The notes below the pieces were generated by a model that had not been told where the DNA came from, searched no databases, and saw only the letters and a program-made list of their open reading frames with translations. A stretch of DNA of 5,737 nt from Actinomycetes bacterium (GTDB lineage Bacteria; Actinomycetota; Actinomycetes; Propionibacteriales; Propionibacteriaceae), in contig JAEXCA010000191.1 in assembly GCA_023393755.1 (NCBI GenBank), positions 1 to 5,737 on the forward strand, written 5' to 3'. Position 1 is the first letter of the stretch; each line of letters begins with the position of its first letter. The translations under genes were made by a program, and so were the position numbers. Shown here piece by piece: positions 1-4,942 of this stretch.

Positions 1-1032
1 CGCCAGCGCCGCCCGCCACCGGTCCAGCCGACGCTGGGCGGCGTCCAGCTCGACGTGGCCGAACTCCCAGTCCTCCCGGTAGTTGTGGGCCAGCAGGGCC
101 AGCCGGATCGCCATCGGGTCGAAGCCCTCAACCAGCAGGCTGCTGACGAACACCAGGTTGCCGCGGGACTTGCTCATCTTCTCGCCGTCGAAGCCCACCA
201 TGCCGACGTGCAGGTAGGTGCTGGCGAAGGGCTGACCGGTGACGGCGGTGGCCTCGGCCGCGCACATCGGATGGTGCGGGAAGGCCAGGTCGCTGCCGCC
301 GGCCTGGACGTCGAAGGCCGCGCCGAGCGAGTTGACCGCGATCGCGGTGCACTCGACGTGCCAGCCGGGTCGGCCGAGCCCGAACGGGGATTCCCAGGCG
401 GGTTCGCCCGGCCGCGCCATCCGCCAGACCAGGCAGTCCAGCGGGTTCCGCTTGCCCGGCCGGTCGGGGTCGCCGCCCCGCTCGGCGAAGGTGGCCAGCG
501 CGTCCGCCGGCGAGAGACCGGCGAGTTCGGCGCCGGCGGTGTCGCAGTACCAGTCGGGGTACTCGGCGTCCCCGACCTGGTAGAGCCGGCCCGCCTGCCG
601 GAGCCGCTGCAGGAAGCCGGTGATCACGTCCAGGCTCTCCACCACGCCCAGGTAGGGATCCGGCGGGATCACCCGCAGCGCCGTCATGTCGGCGCGGAAC
701 AGGTCGGTCTGCTGCTGGGCCAGTTCCTGCCAGTCGACCCCGGTGGCGTCGGCCCGCTCCAGCAGCGGGTCGTCCACGTCGGTGACGTTCTGGACGTAGT
801 GCAGCTGGTGGCCGGTGTCGAGCAGGGCGCGGTTGAGCAGGTCGACCGCCAGATAGGTGAAGGCGTGGCCGAGGTGGGTGGCGTCGTAGGGAGTGATGCC
901 GCAGGCGTAGACCCGGGCGAGGCCCTCCCCCGGCGCCACCGGCATCCGCATCCCGGAGCGGCTGTCCACCACCTGGACGACGCCACGGTCGCCGGGAAGC
1001 GGGGGGATCTCGGGACGGGGCCAGGCACGCAC
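1..1032 (-). CDS. mshC: L-cysteine:GlcN-Ins ligase MshC (mycothiol biosynthesis), 3' end cut by window edge
   Basis: MshC joins L-cysteine to glucosaminyl-inositol using ATP, the penultimate committed step of mycothiol synthesis in the cytosol. It is a paralogue of cysteinyl-tRNA synthetase. Seen: 344 N-terminal codons of a family usually a little over 400 residues. The protein opens with MRAWPRPEIP, a typical MshC start. CGITPYDATHLGHA (residues 44-57) holds a zinc-ligand Cys and the HIGH-like ATP motif. GWHVECTAIA places Cys228, and FPHHPMCAAEA places His253; with Cys44 these match the CysRS zinc ligands by homology. KMSKS is at 285-289. The start is GTG at 1032-1030, because an in-frame TAG lies four codons upstream (1044-1042). 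There is no good Shine-Dalgarno, and a -10-like TAGGCT ends 7 bases before the start, suggesting a leaderless mRNA. Divergent from uppP. CysRS is the alternative, but the N-terminus and the GWHVECTAIA region fit MshC. Confidence 0.95.
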   Translation of the reverse strand, partial: MRAWPRPEIPPLPGDRGVVQVVDSRSGMRMPVAPGEGLARVYACGITPYDATHLGHAFTYLAVDLLNRALLDTGHQLHYVQNVTDVDDPLLERADATGVDWQELAQQQTDLFRADMTALRVIPPDPYLGVVESLDVITGFLQRLRQAGRLYQVGDAEYPDWYCDTAGAELAGLSPADALATFAERGGDPDRPGKRNPLDCLVWRMARPGEPAWESPFGLGRPGWHVECTAIAVNSLGAAFDVQAGGSDLAFPHHPMCAAEATAVTGQPFASTYLHVGMVGFDGEKMSKSRGNLVFVSSLLVEGFDPMAIRLALLAHNYREDWEFGHVELDAAQRRLDRWRAALA

Positions 1033-1044
1033 GTCCGCAGCCTA
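1032..1044 (-). promoter_or_regulatory. Putative leaderless promoter of mshC (-10 TAGGCT)
   Basis: On the minus strand TAGGCT (1044-1039) fits the actinobacterial TANNNT -10 consensus. It is followed by six bases (GCGGAC) and then the GTG start of mshC, so a start site 7 bases after the -10 would fall on the G of GTG. No convincing -35 hexamer is visible at 16-19 bases spacing. The -10 assignment and leaderless start are inferred from geometry only. Confidence 0.45.
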
Positions 1045-1077
1045 CCGGCGCTGCCCGGGAGGTTGGGACGGGTGTCG

Positions 1078-1083
1078 TAGGCT
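1078..1083 (+). promoter_or_regulatory. Putative -10 box of uppP-akr (TAGGCT)
   Basis: TAGGCT at 1078-1083 fits TANNNT and is the same hexamer as the opposing mshC box. It would start transcription near 1090 and leave a leader of about 24 nt that includes the uppP ribosome binding site. No clear -35 is seen. The two boxes form an 8-bp inverted repeat (1038-1045 and 1077-1084). Confidence 0.4.
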
Positions 1084-1102
1084 GAGGCGGGCTCAGAGAG
1101 AA

Positions 1103-1109
1103 AGAGGTG
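1103..1109 (+). promoter_or_regulatory. Ribosome binding site of uppP
   Basis: AGAGGTG at 1103-1109 lies just upstream of ATG 1114, with six bases between the AGAGG core and the start. This fixes the uppP start, whereas the divergent mshC has no comparable site. Confidence 0.75.
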
Positions 1110-1113
1110 CCGC

Positions 1114-1938
1114 ATGGGGTGGCTGGAGGCCATCGTGCTGGGGATCGTCCAGGGGCTGACCGAGTTCCTGCCGGTCTCGTCCAGCGCCCACCAGTCGATC
1201 GTGGGTCAGCTGTTCTTCGGCGGCCACGACCCGGGGGCGGCGTTCACCGCGATCACCCAGCTGGGCACCGAGACCGCGGTGGTGGTCTACTTCGCCCGCG
1301 ACATCGGCCGGATCATCAAGAACTGGGTGCTGGCGCTGCTCGGACGGATCCCCCGCAACGACCCCGACGCCCGGATCGGCTGGCTGGTGATCATCGGCTC
1401 GATCCCGATCGTGGTGGGCGGGCTGCTCTTCGAGGACGCCATCGACACCTGGCTGCGCAACCTGTGGATCACCGTGGCCATGCTGGCCGGGGTGGGCGTC
1501 CTGCTCTGGCTGGCCGACCGGTTCGCCAAGCACAGCTACGAACTCGACCAGCTCACCTGGCGGGACGGCATCGCGCTCGGCTTCGCCCAGGCGCTGGCGC
1601 TGATCCCCGGCGTCTCCCGCTCCGGGGCCACCATCTCGGCCGGCCTGTTCCTGGGCTACACCCGGCCGGCCGCCACCCGGTACGCCTTCCTGCTGGCCAT
1701 TCCGGCGGTCTTCGGCTCCGGGCTGTACAAGCTGAAGGACATCGGCGGCGAAGCCGGCCTGGAGTGGGCGCCGATCGCGGTCGCCACGGTGGTCGCCTTC
1801 GCGGTGGGCCTGGGCGTGATCCACTGGCTGCTGAAGTACGTCAGCAAGCACACCTTCTCGGTCTTCGTCTGGTACCGGCTGGCGGTGGCCGCGATCCTGG
1901 CGGCCCTGCTCGCCACCGGCTACCTGCAGCCGATCTGA
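1114..1938 (+). CDS. uppP: Undecaprenyl-diphosphatase UppP (BacA family)
   Basis: Integral membrane phosphatase that converts undecaprenyl diphosphate to the monophosphate, recycling the lipid carrier for peptidoglycan and other wall polymers; overproduction gives bacitracin resistance in the family. The 274 residues are normal full length. The first signature is QGLTEFLPVSSSAH (13-26), the (E/Q)xxxE motif with Gln at 13 and Glu at 17, and His26 at the E. coli BacA His30 position. The second is PGVSRSGAT (165-173), with the conserved Arg at 169. Several hydrophobic stretches (about 43-60, 89-107, 118-134, 190-205, 218-239, 256-270) fit the polytopic fold. ATG 1114 has an AGAGG site upstream. 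The stop overlaps the next start in TGATG, so it is very likely co-transcribed with the aldo/keto reductase. Position 27 is Gln, where I recall Leu in most homologues. Confidence 0.95.
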   Translation: MGWLEAIVLGIVQGLTEFLPVSSSAHQSIVGQLFFGGHDPGAAFTAITQLGTETAVVVYFARDIGRIIKNWVLALLGRIPRNDPDARIGWLVIIGSIPIVVGGLLFEDAIDTWLRNLWITVAMLAGVGVLLWLADRFAKHSYELDQLTWRDGIALGFAQALALIPGVSRSGATISAGLFLGYTRPAATRYAFLLAIPAVFGSGLYKLKDIGGEAGLEWAPIAVATVVAFAVGLGVIHWLLKYVSKHTFSVFVWYRLAVAAILAALLATGYLQPI

Positions 1939-2912
1939 TGCGCCGCCGACCGGTTGGCAGCAGCGGCCTGCAGGTCTCCCGGCTCGGGCTGGGGACGCTG
2001 ACCTGGGGCCGGGACACCCGCGCCGAGGAGGCCCGCGCCCTGCTGCACGCGTTCGTGGACGCCGGCGGTTCGCTGATCGACACCGCGGCCGCGTACGGCG
2101 CCGGGGAGGCCGAGCGGATGATCGGCCGGCTGCTCCGCTCGGAGATCCCGCGCGACCGGCTGGTGATCGCCACCAAGGCGGGCTTCGGGATCCGGGACGG
2201 CGAGCGGGTGATCGACACCTCGCGGCAGGCCCTGCTGGCCGACCTGCGCGGCTCGCTGCGCCGGCTCGGCACCGCCCACCTCGACATCTGGCAGCTGCAC
2301 GCCTGGGGCTCGGCCCCGCTGGAGGAGTCGCTCGCCGCGATCGACACCGCGGTGGCCGCCGGCGACGTCCGCTACGCCGGGGTGTCCAACTTCGTCGGCT
2401 GGCAGACCGCGCAGGCGGCCACCTGGCAGAGCGCCTTCCCCGGTCGTGCCCCGATCGTCTCCGCCCAGGTGGAGTACTCGCTGCTGGCCCGCCGCGCCGA
2501 GGTCGAGGTGATCCCGGCCGTCCGGGCCTTCGGGATGGGGCTGTTCCCCTGGTCGCCGATCGGTCGCGGCGTGCTGACCGGCAAGTACCGCCGGCACCTG
2601 CCGCGGGATTCCCGCGGCGCCGCCACCCATTTCTCCTGGTTCGTCGAGCCCTACCTGGAGGCCCGTTCCCGCTCGGTGGTGGACGCGGTGGTGGTGGCGG
2701 CGGACGGCCTCGACCTCACCCCGGCCCAGGTGGCCCTGCTGTGGGTGAGGGACGCCCCCGCGGTCACCGCTCCCCTGCTCGGTGCCCGGACGGTCGAGCA
2801 GTTGGAGCCCTACCTGGCCGTGGACGACATCGAACTGCCGGCCGAGATCGTCGCCGCCCTGGACGACGTCTCCGGCGGCCCCAACGCCGGCCGGGAGCAT
2901 ACCGGAGACTGA
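1938..2912 (+). CDS. Aldo/keto reductase, NADP(H)-dependent, substrate unknown
   Basis: A cytosolic TIM-barrel oxidoreductase of the AKR superfamily, 324 residues, normal length. The catalytic tetrad is complete: Asp48 and Tyr53 in IDTAAAYG, Lys80 in ATKAGF, His121 in WQLHAW. Other family marks are the start GSSGLQVSRLGLGT (7-20), YAGVSNF, the segment PWSPIGRGVLTGKYR, and a C-terminal LGARTVEQLEPYL that normally contacts the NADP 2'-phosphate. The start is ATG 1938, sharing one base with the uppP stop. The same frame stays open back to 1107 only as an out-of-frame shadow of uppP, so a 601-residue reading is wrong. No Shine-Dalgarno precedes the start, so translation is probably coupled to uppP. 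The function relative to UppP is unknown. It lies convergent to the M20 gene. Confidence 0.92.
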   Translation: MRRRPVGSSGLQVSRLGLGTLTWGRDTRAEEARALLHAFVDAGGSLIDTAAAYGAGEAERMIGRLLRSEIPRDRLVIATKAGFGIRDGERVIDTSRQALLADLRGSLRRLGTAHLDIWQLHAWGSAPLEESLAAIDTAVAAGDVRYAGVSNFVGWQTAQAATWQSAFPGRAPIVSAQVEYSLLARRAEVEVIPAVRAFGMGLFPWSPIGRGVLTGKYRRHLPRDSRGAATHFSWFVEPYLEARSRSVVDAVVVAADGLDLTPAQVALLWVRDAPAVTAPLLGARTVEQLEPYLAVDDIELPAEIVAALDDVSGGPNAGREHTGD

Positions 2913-2922
2913 GTACCCGCAC

Positions 2923-2950
2923 CTTCGCGCCGCTTATGGCCTACGCGAAG
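2923..2950 (+). terminator. Possible stem-loop terminator after the aldo/keto reductase
   Basis: CTTCGCG (2923-2929) pairs perfectly with CGCGAAG (2944-2950) across 14 bases, starting 10 bases after the akr stop. An alternative 5-bp hairpin (ACGCG-AAG-CGCGT, 2943-2955) overlaps it. There is no T-run, so termination is inferred from position and structure only. Confidence 0.3.
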
Positions 2951-2968
2951 CGCGTCATCGCCCTAGTG

Positions 2969-3078
2969 AGCGCATTCCCGCCGCTTACCAGGCCTTTCGG
3001 AGGCGTCGTATCCGGCGCCAATGCGCGAGGAAGCGCGGAGCGCGCCCAGACCTCCCTGATATGCGGTGGGAATGCGCT
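2969..3078. repeat. 110-bp imperfect palindrome between convergent genes
   Basis: Positions 2969-2984 and 3063-3078 pair over 16 bases with 15 Watson-Crick pairs and one G-T (2980/3067). The pairing resumes inward at 2986-2987/3060-3061 and 2989-2992/3055-3058. The centre holds another hairpin, GGCGC (3014-3018) with GCGCC (3042-3046). The structure could form a long hairpin in RNA from either flanking gene and so act as a two-way terminator, or be the body of a small non-coding repeat element. No target-site duplication is visible beside it. Confidence 0.55.
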
Positions 3079-3141
3079 GCCGGCTCGGCCCAACTGGTAG
3101 GCGGAGGCCGCGCTGCCGAACGAGGTGGCGCGCTCCATCTC

Positions 3142-4452
3142 TCAGGCCTGATCCAGGAACCGGTCGAGCACCCGGCAGCCGAACTGCAGGGAATCGACCG
3201 GCACCCGTTCGTCCACGCCATGGAAGAGCGCGGCGAAGTCGAGTTCGGGCGGCAACCGCAGCGGTGCGAACCCGAAGCAGCGCACGCCCAGCTTCGACCA
3301 GGCCTTCGCGTCGGTGCCGCCGCTCATGATGAACGGGACGGGGACCGCGCCCGGATCCTCCGCCAGGAGCGAGGCGGTCATGGTGTTCACCAGGTCACCG
3401 GAGAAGTCGGTCTCCACCGCGATGTCGGCGGTCTCGACCTGGTAGCGCACCTTGTCGCCGAGCAGTTCGGTGAGGGTGGCGTAGAACTCGTCCTCGTAGC
3501 CGGGGATGAACCGGCCGTCCACGCCGGCGGTGGCCTGCCCGGGGATGACGTTCATCTTGTAGCCGGCCTGCAGCATGGTCGGGTTGGCGGTGTTCGACAT
3601 GGTCGCGCCGATCATCCGGGCCATCGAGCCGATCCGGGCCAGGGTCTCCTCGGGATCGTCGGCGTTGATCTGGACGCCGAGGGCGTCCTCGAGCGCGTCC
3701 AGCAGGGCCCGCTGGGCGGGGTGGATCCGCTGCGGCCAGGCGTGGTTGCCGATCCGGGAGACCGCCTCCGCCAGCGCGGTGACGGCGTTCTCGTCGTTGC
3801 GGAAGGAACCGTGGCCGGCGCGGCCTTCCGCGATCAGGTTGAGCCAGGCGATGCCCTTCTCCGCGACCTGGATCAGGTAGAGCCGCCGGTCGTTGACCGT
3901 GAGTGAGTAGCCGCCGACCTCGCCGATCGCCTCGGAGCAGTCGGCGATGGTCTCCGGGTGGTGCTGGGCCAGCCAGCCCGAGCCGAGCCGGCCGCCCGCC
4001 TCCTCGTCGGCGGTGATCACCAGCCGGATCGGACGCCGGGGTGCCCGTCCGGCCCGGGCGCGCTCCCGGATCACCGCCAGCATGATGGCGTCGAAGTCCT
4101 TCATGTCGACGGCACCCCGTCCCCAGACGTAGCCGTCGCGCAGTTCGGCGGCGAACGGGTCGACCTGCCAGTCGTCGGCGACCGCCGGGACGACGTCGGT
4201 GTGGCCGTGCAGCAGCAGTGGCGGCAGCGAGCCGTCGCAGCCCTCCGGCTCCCAGTGGGCCACCAGGGTGGTCCGGCGCGGCTCCGACTCGTAGAGCTGC
4301 GCGGAGATCCCGACCTCGTCCAGGGACGCTGCGACGTACTCCGCCGCCTCCCGCTCCCCCGCCGACTCCCCACGTCCGTAGTTGGAGGTGTCGATCCGGA
4401 TCAGGTCACGGCACAGGTCCACCACCTCGTCGGCGGCTCGGGTCTCGCTCAT
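3142..4452 (-). CDS. M20-family zinc metallopeptidase (dipeptidase/carboxypeptidase-like)
   Basis: A cytosolic di-zinc hydrolase of the M20 family (DapE/ArgE/CPG2 group), 436 residues, full length, without signal peptide or membrane segment. Motifs in order: HGHTDVVP (82-89) with metal ligand His84; GRGAVDMKDF (111-120) with bridging Asp116; ITADEEAGG (146-154) with catalytic Glu150 and ligand Glu151; IGEVGG (176-181) with likely ligand Glu178; FHGVDERVP (410-418) with ligand His411. A dimerisation/lid domain lies between about 200 and 310. It most resembles the general actinobacterial M20 peptidases (the M. tuberculosis dapE2/Rv2141c type, from memory) and not proven succinyl-diaminopimelate desuccinylases, so dapE should not be assigned. 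ATG 4452 has no properly spaced Shine-Dalgarno: GGGGA sits only one base before it. It is convergent with the reductase and downstream of tRNA-Leu. Confidence 0.92.
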   Translation of the reverse strand: MSETRAADEVVDLCRDLIRIDTSNYGRGESAGEREAAEYVAASLDEVGISAQLYESEPRRTTLVAHWEPEGCDGSLPPLLLHGHTDVVPAVADDWQVDPFAAELRDGYVWGRGAVDMKDFDAIMLAVIRERARAGRAPRRPIRLVITADEEAGGRLGSGWLAQHHPETIADCSEAIGEVGGYSLTVNDRRLYLIQVAEKGIAWLNLIAEGRAGHGSFRNDENAVTALAEAVSRIGNHAWPQRIHPAQRALLDALEDALGVQINADDPEETLARIGSMARMIGATMSNTANPTMLQAGYKMNVIPGQATAGVDGRFIPGYEDEFYATLTELLGDKVRYQVETADIAVETDFSGDLVNTMTASLLAEDPGAVPVPFIMSGGTDAKAWSKLGVRCFGFAPLRLPPELDFAALFHGVDERVPVDSLQFGCRVLDRFLDQA

Positions 4453-4650
4453 GTCCCCATCTTCGCCCAGCCCACCACCGCCCGGCCACCCGCTCGCCTG
4501 ACGGCTGAGCCGGCGCTCAGCGCGTCCGCGCCCCAGGCTGCTGCGCGACTCGCTGCGGCCCGTGATCGCCCGGCTCGCAGCGACCGCTTCCGAGCGCTGA
4601 TCCTGTGGCTACGGGAGGCGACGTTGCGCAGACGTCGTGCAAGCGCACCG
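4453..4650. other. Gene-free stretch with three inverted repeats upstream of the M20 gene
   Basis: No credible gene is seen. Three stem-loops stand in series. GCTGAGC-CGGC-GCTCAGC (4504-4521) is a perfect 7-bp stem that extends by three more pairs (4501-4503 with 4523-4525) past one bulged G. TCGCTGCG (4550-4557) pairs with CGCAGCGA (4576-4583), 8 bp across 18 bases. CGACGT (4619-4624) pairs with ACGTCG (4632-4637), 6 bp across 7 bases. They could be additional terminators after tRNA-Leu, or leader structures of the M20 transcript if it starts further upstream. A frame open on the minus strand from 4727 to 4449 begins inside the tRNA and is not a gene. Confidence 0.5.
4459..4464 (-). promoter_or_regulatory. 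Possible -10 element for leaderless M20 mRNA
   Basis: GAAGAT (4464-4459, minus strand) fits the loose NANNNT -10 pattern and is followed by six bases (GGGGAC) and then ATG 4452. This is the same geometry as mshC, where TAGGCT is followed by GCGGAC and GTG. The hexamer is weak and no -35 is evident, so this is a position-based suggestion only. Confidence 0.25.
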
Positions 4651-4692
4651 AAGGCCTCCGACCGAGGACATAATCCCTGGTCAAGAGGCCTT
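4651..4692 (-). terminator. Strong hairpin downstream of tRNA-Leu
   Basis: GAGGCCTT (4685-4692) and AAGGCCTC (4651-4658) form a perfect 8-bp stem. After a small internal loop GACC (4660-4663) pairs with GGTC (4679-4682), then GGA (4666-4668) pairs with TCC (4674-4676). The hairpin starts 8 bases beyond the tRNA 3' end on the minus strand, where a transcript terminator or a processing structure is expected. No T-run follows, which is common for actinobacterial terminators. Confidence 0.6.
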
Positions 4693-4700
4693 TCGCACAG

Positions 4701-4786
4701 TGTCCGAGAGAGGACTTGAACCTCCACGCCCGATAAAGGGCACTAGCACCTCAAGCTAGCGCGTCTACCTATTCCGCCACCCGGAC
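4701..4786 (-). tRNA. tRNA-Leu (anticodon GAG)
   Basis: An 86-nt class II tRNA reading leucine codons CUC and CUU. Acceptor stem GTCCGGG (4786-4780) pairs with CTCGGAC (4708-4702), with one G-T at position 6-67, and the discriminator A is 4701. The D-arm is closed by GCG/CGC and contains the GG of the loop. Anticodon stem CTAGC/GCTAG encloses the loop TTGAGGT, giving anticodon GAG at 4752-4750. The long variable arm has stem GCCC/GGGC. The T-arm is GGAGG-TTCAAGT-CCTCT with one G-T pair. CCA is not encoded: the bases after the discriminator are CTG, so the tail must be added by a nucleotidyltransferase. A strong -10 box lies upstream and a hairpin downstream, so it is probably a single-gene transcript. 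Confidence 0.97.
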
Positions 4787-4793
4787 TCAGGTG

Positions 4794-4813
4794 TGTCCGA
4801 GGATCGCCCGGAC
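4794..4813 (-). other. Leader mini-hairpin copying the tRNA-Leu acceptor stem
   Basis: On the minus strand the leader reads GTCCGGG (4813-4807), loop CGATC (4806-4802), then CTCGGAC and A (4801-4794). These are exactly the 5' strand, the 3' strand and the discriminator base of the tRNA-Leu that starts 7 bases later at 4786. It is a 7-bp stem with the same G-T pair, and it lies about two bases from the start site predicted by the -10 box at 4828-4823. The identity is seen directly. Its function or origin (a tRNA copy that lost its body, a processing or folding control, or chance) is not known. Confidence 0.6.
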
Positions 4814-4919
4814 AGCTTGAGAACTATAGCAACGCGGTCGCTGGGTTGGCGAAACGAGGACCGTGCGATCGTTGCACCCGTCCGGATCGCCGGTGAGGCT
4901 GCGTCCTGCTGTCCGGGCG
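4805..4919. repeat. 12-bp perfect inverted repeat around the tRNA-Leu promoter
   Basis: CGCCCGGACAGC (4805-4816) and its exact complement GCTGTCCGGGCG (4908-4919) face each other across 91 bases, enclosing the tRNA -10 box. The near arm includes the 5' strand of the leader mini-hairpin. A transcript reading through from the vanY-like gene could pair the two arms and so open the mini-hairpin. Inside the interval lies a short imperfect palindrome, GTGCGATCGTTGCAC (4863-4877), upstream of the -35 region. The rest of the tRNA-vanY gap (4787-4942) shows no gene. Confidence 0.55.
4823..4828 (-). promoter_or_regulatory. -10 box of tRNA-Leu (TATAGT)
   Basis: TATAGT on the minus strand (4828-4823) differs from the TATAAT consensus by one base and stands in a locally AT-richer spot. 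A start site near 4816 would give a leader of about 30 nt before tRNA position 1. The -35 is weak: TTCGCC at 4853-4848 with a 19-base spacer is the best I can find. Confidence 0.6.
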
Positions 4920-4942
4920 CGCCGGGGCGGAGCGGTAGCCGG

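Larger units (their letters stand above)
2919..3078. repeat. Three diverged copies of an 18-bp motif, two as a long inverted repeat
   Basis: The gap between the convergent akr and M20 genes (2913-3141, 229 bp) contains no convincing gene. Copy 1 at 2919-2936 (GCACCTTCGCGCCGCTTA) and copy 2 at 2970-2987 (GCGCATTCCCGCCGCTTA) match at 15 of 18 positions, in the same orientation and 51 bp apart. Copy 3 at 3077-3060 is inverted and matches copy 2 at 16 of 18. Similarity between copies 1 and 2 continues more weakly for about 20 bp: both hold GGCCT and end in GCGTC. The arrangement resembles interspersed palindromic (REP or MITE-like) elements. Whether it recurs in the genome cannot be seen here. 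Confidence 0.6.

Noticed and set aside
55..1080. Long plus-strand open frame opposite mshC
   Set aside because: It is the complement of mshC, low-complexity Val/Gly/Glu/Arg-rich, with no recognisable domain. The same applies to the long frames at 1093-1851 (-), 1920-2900 (-), 2782-3906 (+), 3958-4719 (+) and 4793-5617 (+).
1107..2912. A 601-residue open frame covering uppP and the reductase
   Set aside because: Its first 277 codons run out of frame through uppP and give Arg/Gly/Pro-rich nonsense. The AKR domain begins exactly at ATG 1938.
2941..3138. A 65-residue minus-strand frame starting 3 bases after the M20 stop
   Set aside because: It lies wholly over the repeat cluster, has no ribosome binding site that I can see and no recognisable features. 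Coupled translation with the M20 gene cannot be excluded, but there is no positive evidence.
3142..4452. Assignment of the M20 gene as dapE (succinyl-diaminopimelate desuccinylase)
   Set aside because: The metal-site motifs are shared by the whole M20 family and nothing here marks DapE specificity; no lysine-pathway neighbours are present.
4449..4727. A 92-residue minus-strand frame ending in an ATGA overlap with the M20 start
   Set aside because: It begins inside tRNA-Leu (the MEVQVLSRT start is a well-known product of reading through a tRNA T-arm) and runs through stem-loops. Arg/Ala-rich, with no domain.
4700..4801. 9-bp direct repeat GTGTCCGAG (4700-4708 and 4793-4801) as attachment sites flanking a tRNA
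   Set aside because: The spacing is only the tRNA itself, no integrase or cargo is present, and the repeat is better explained as part of the leader copy of the acceptor stem.
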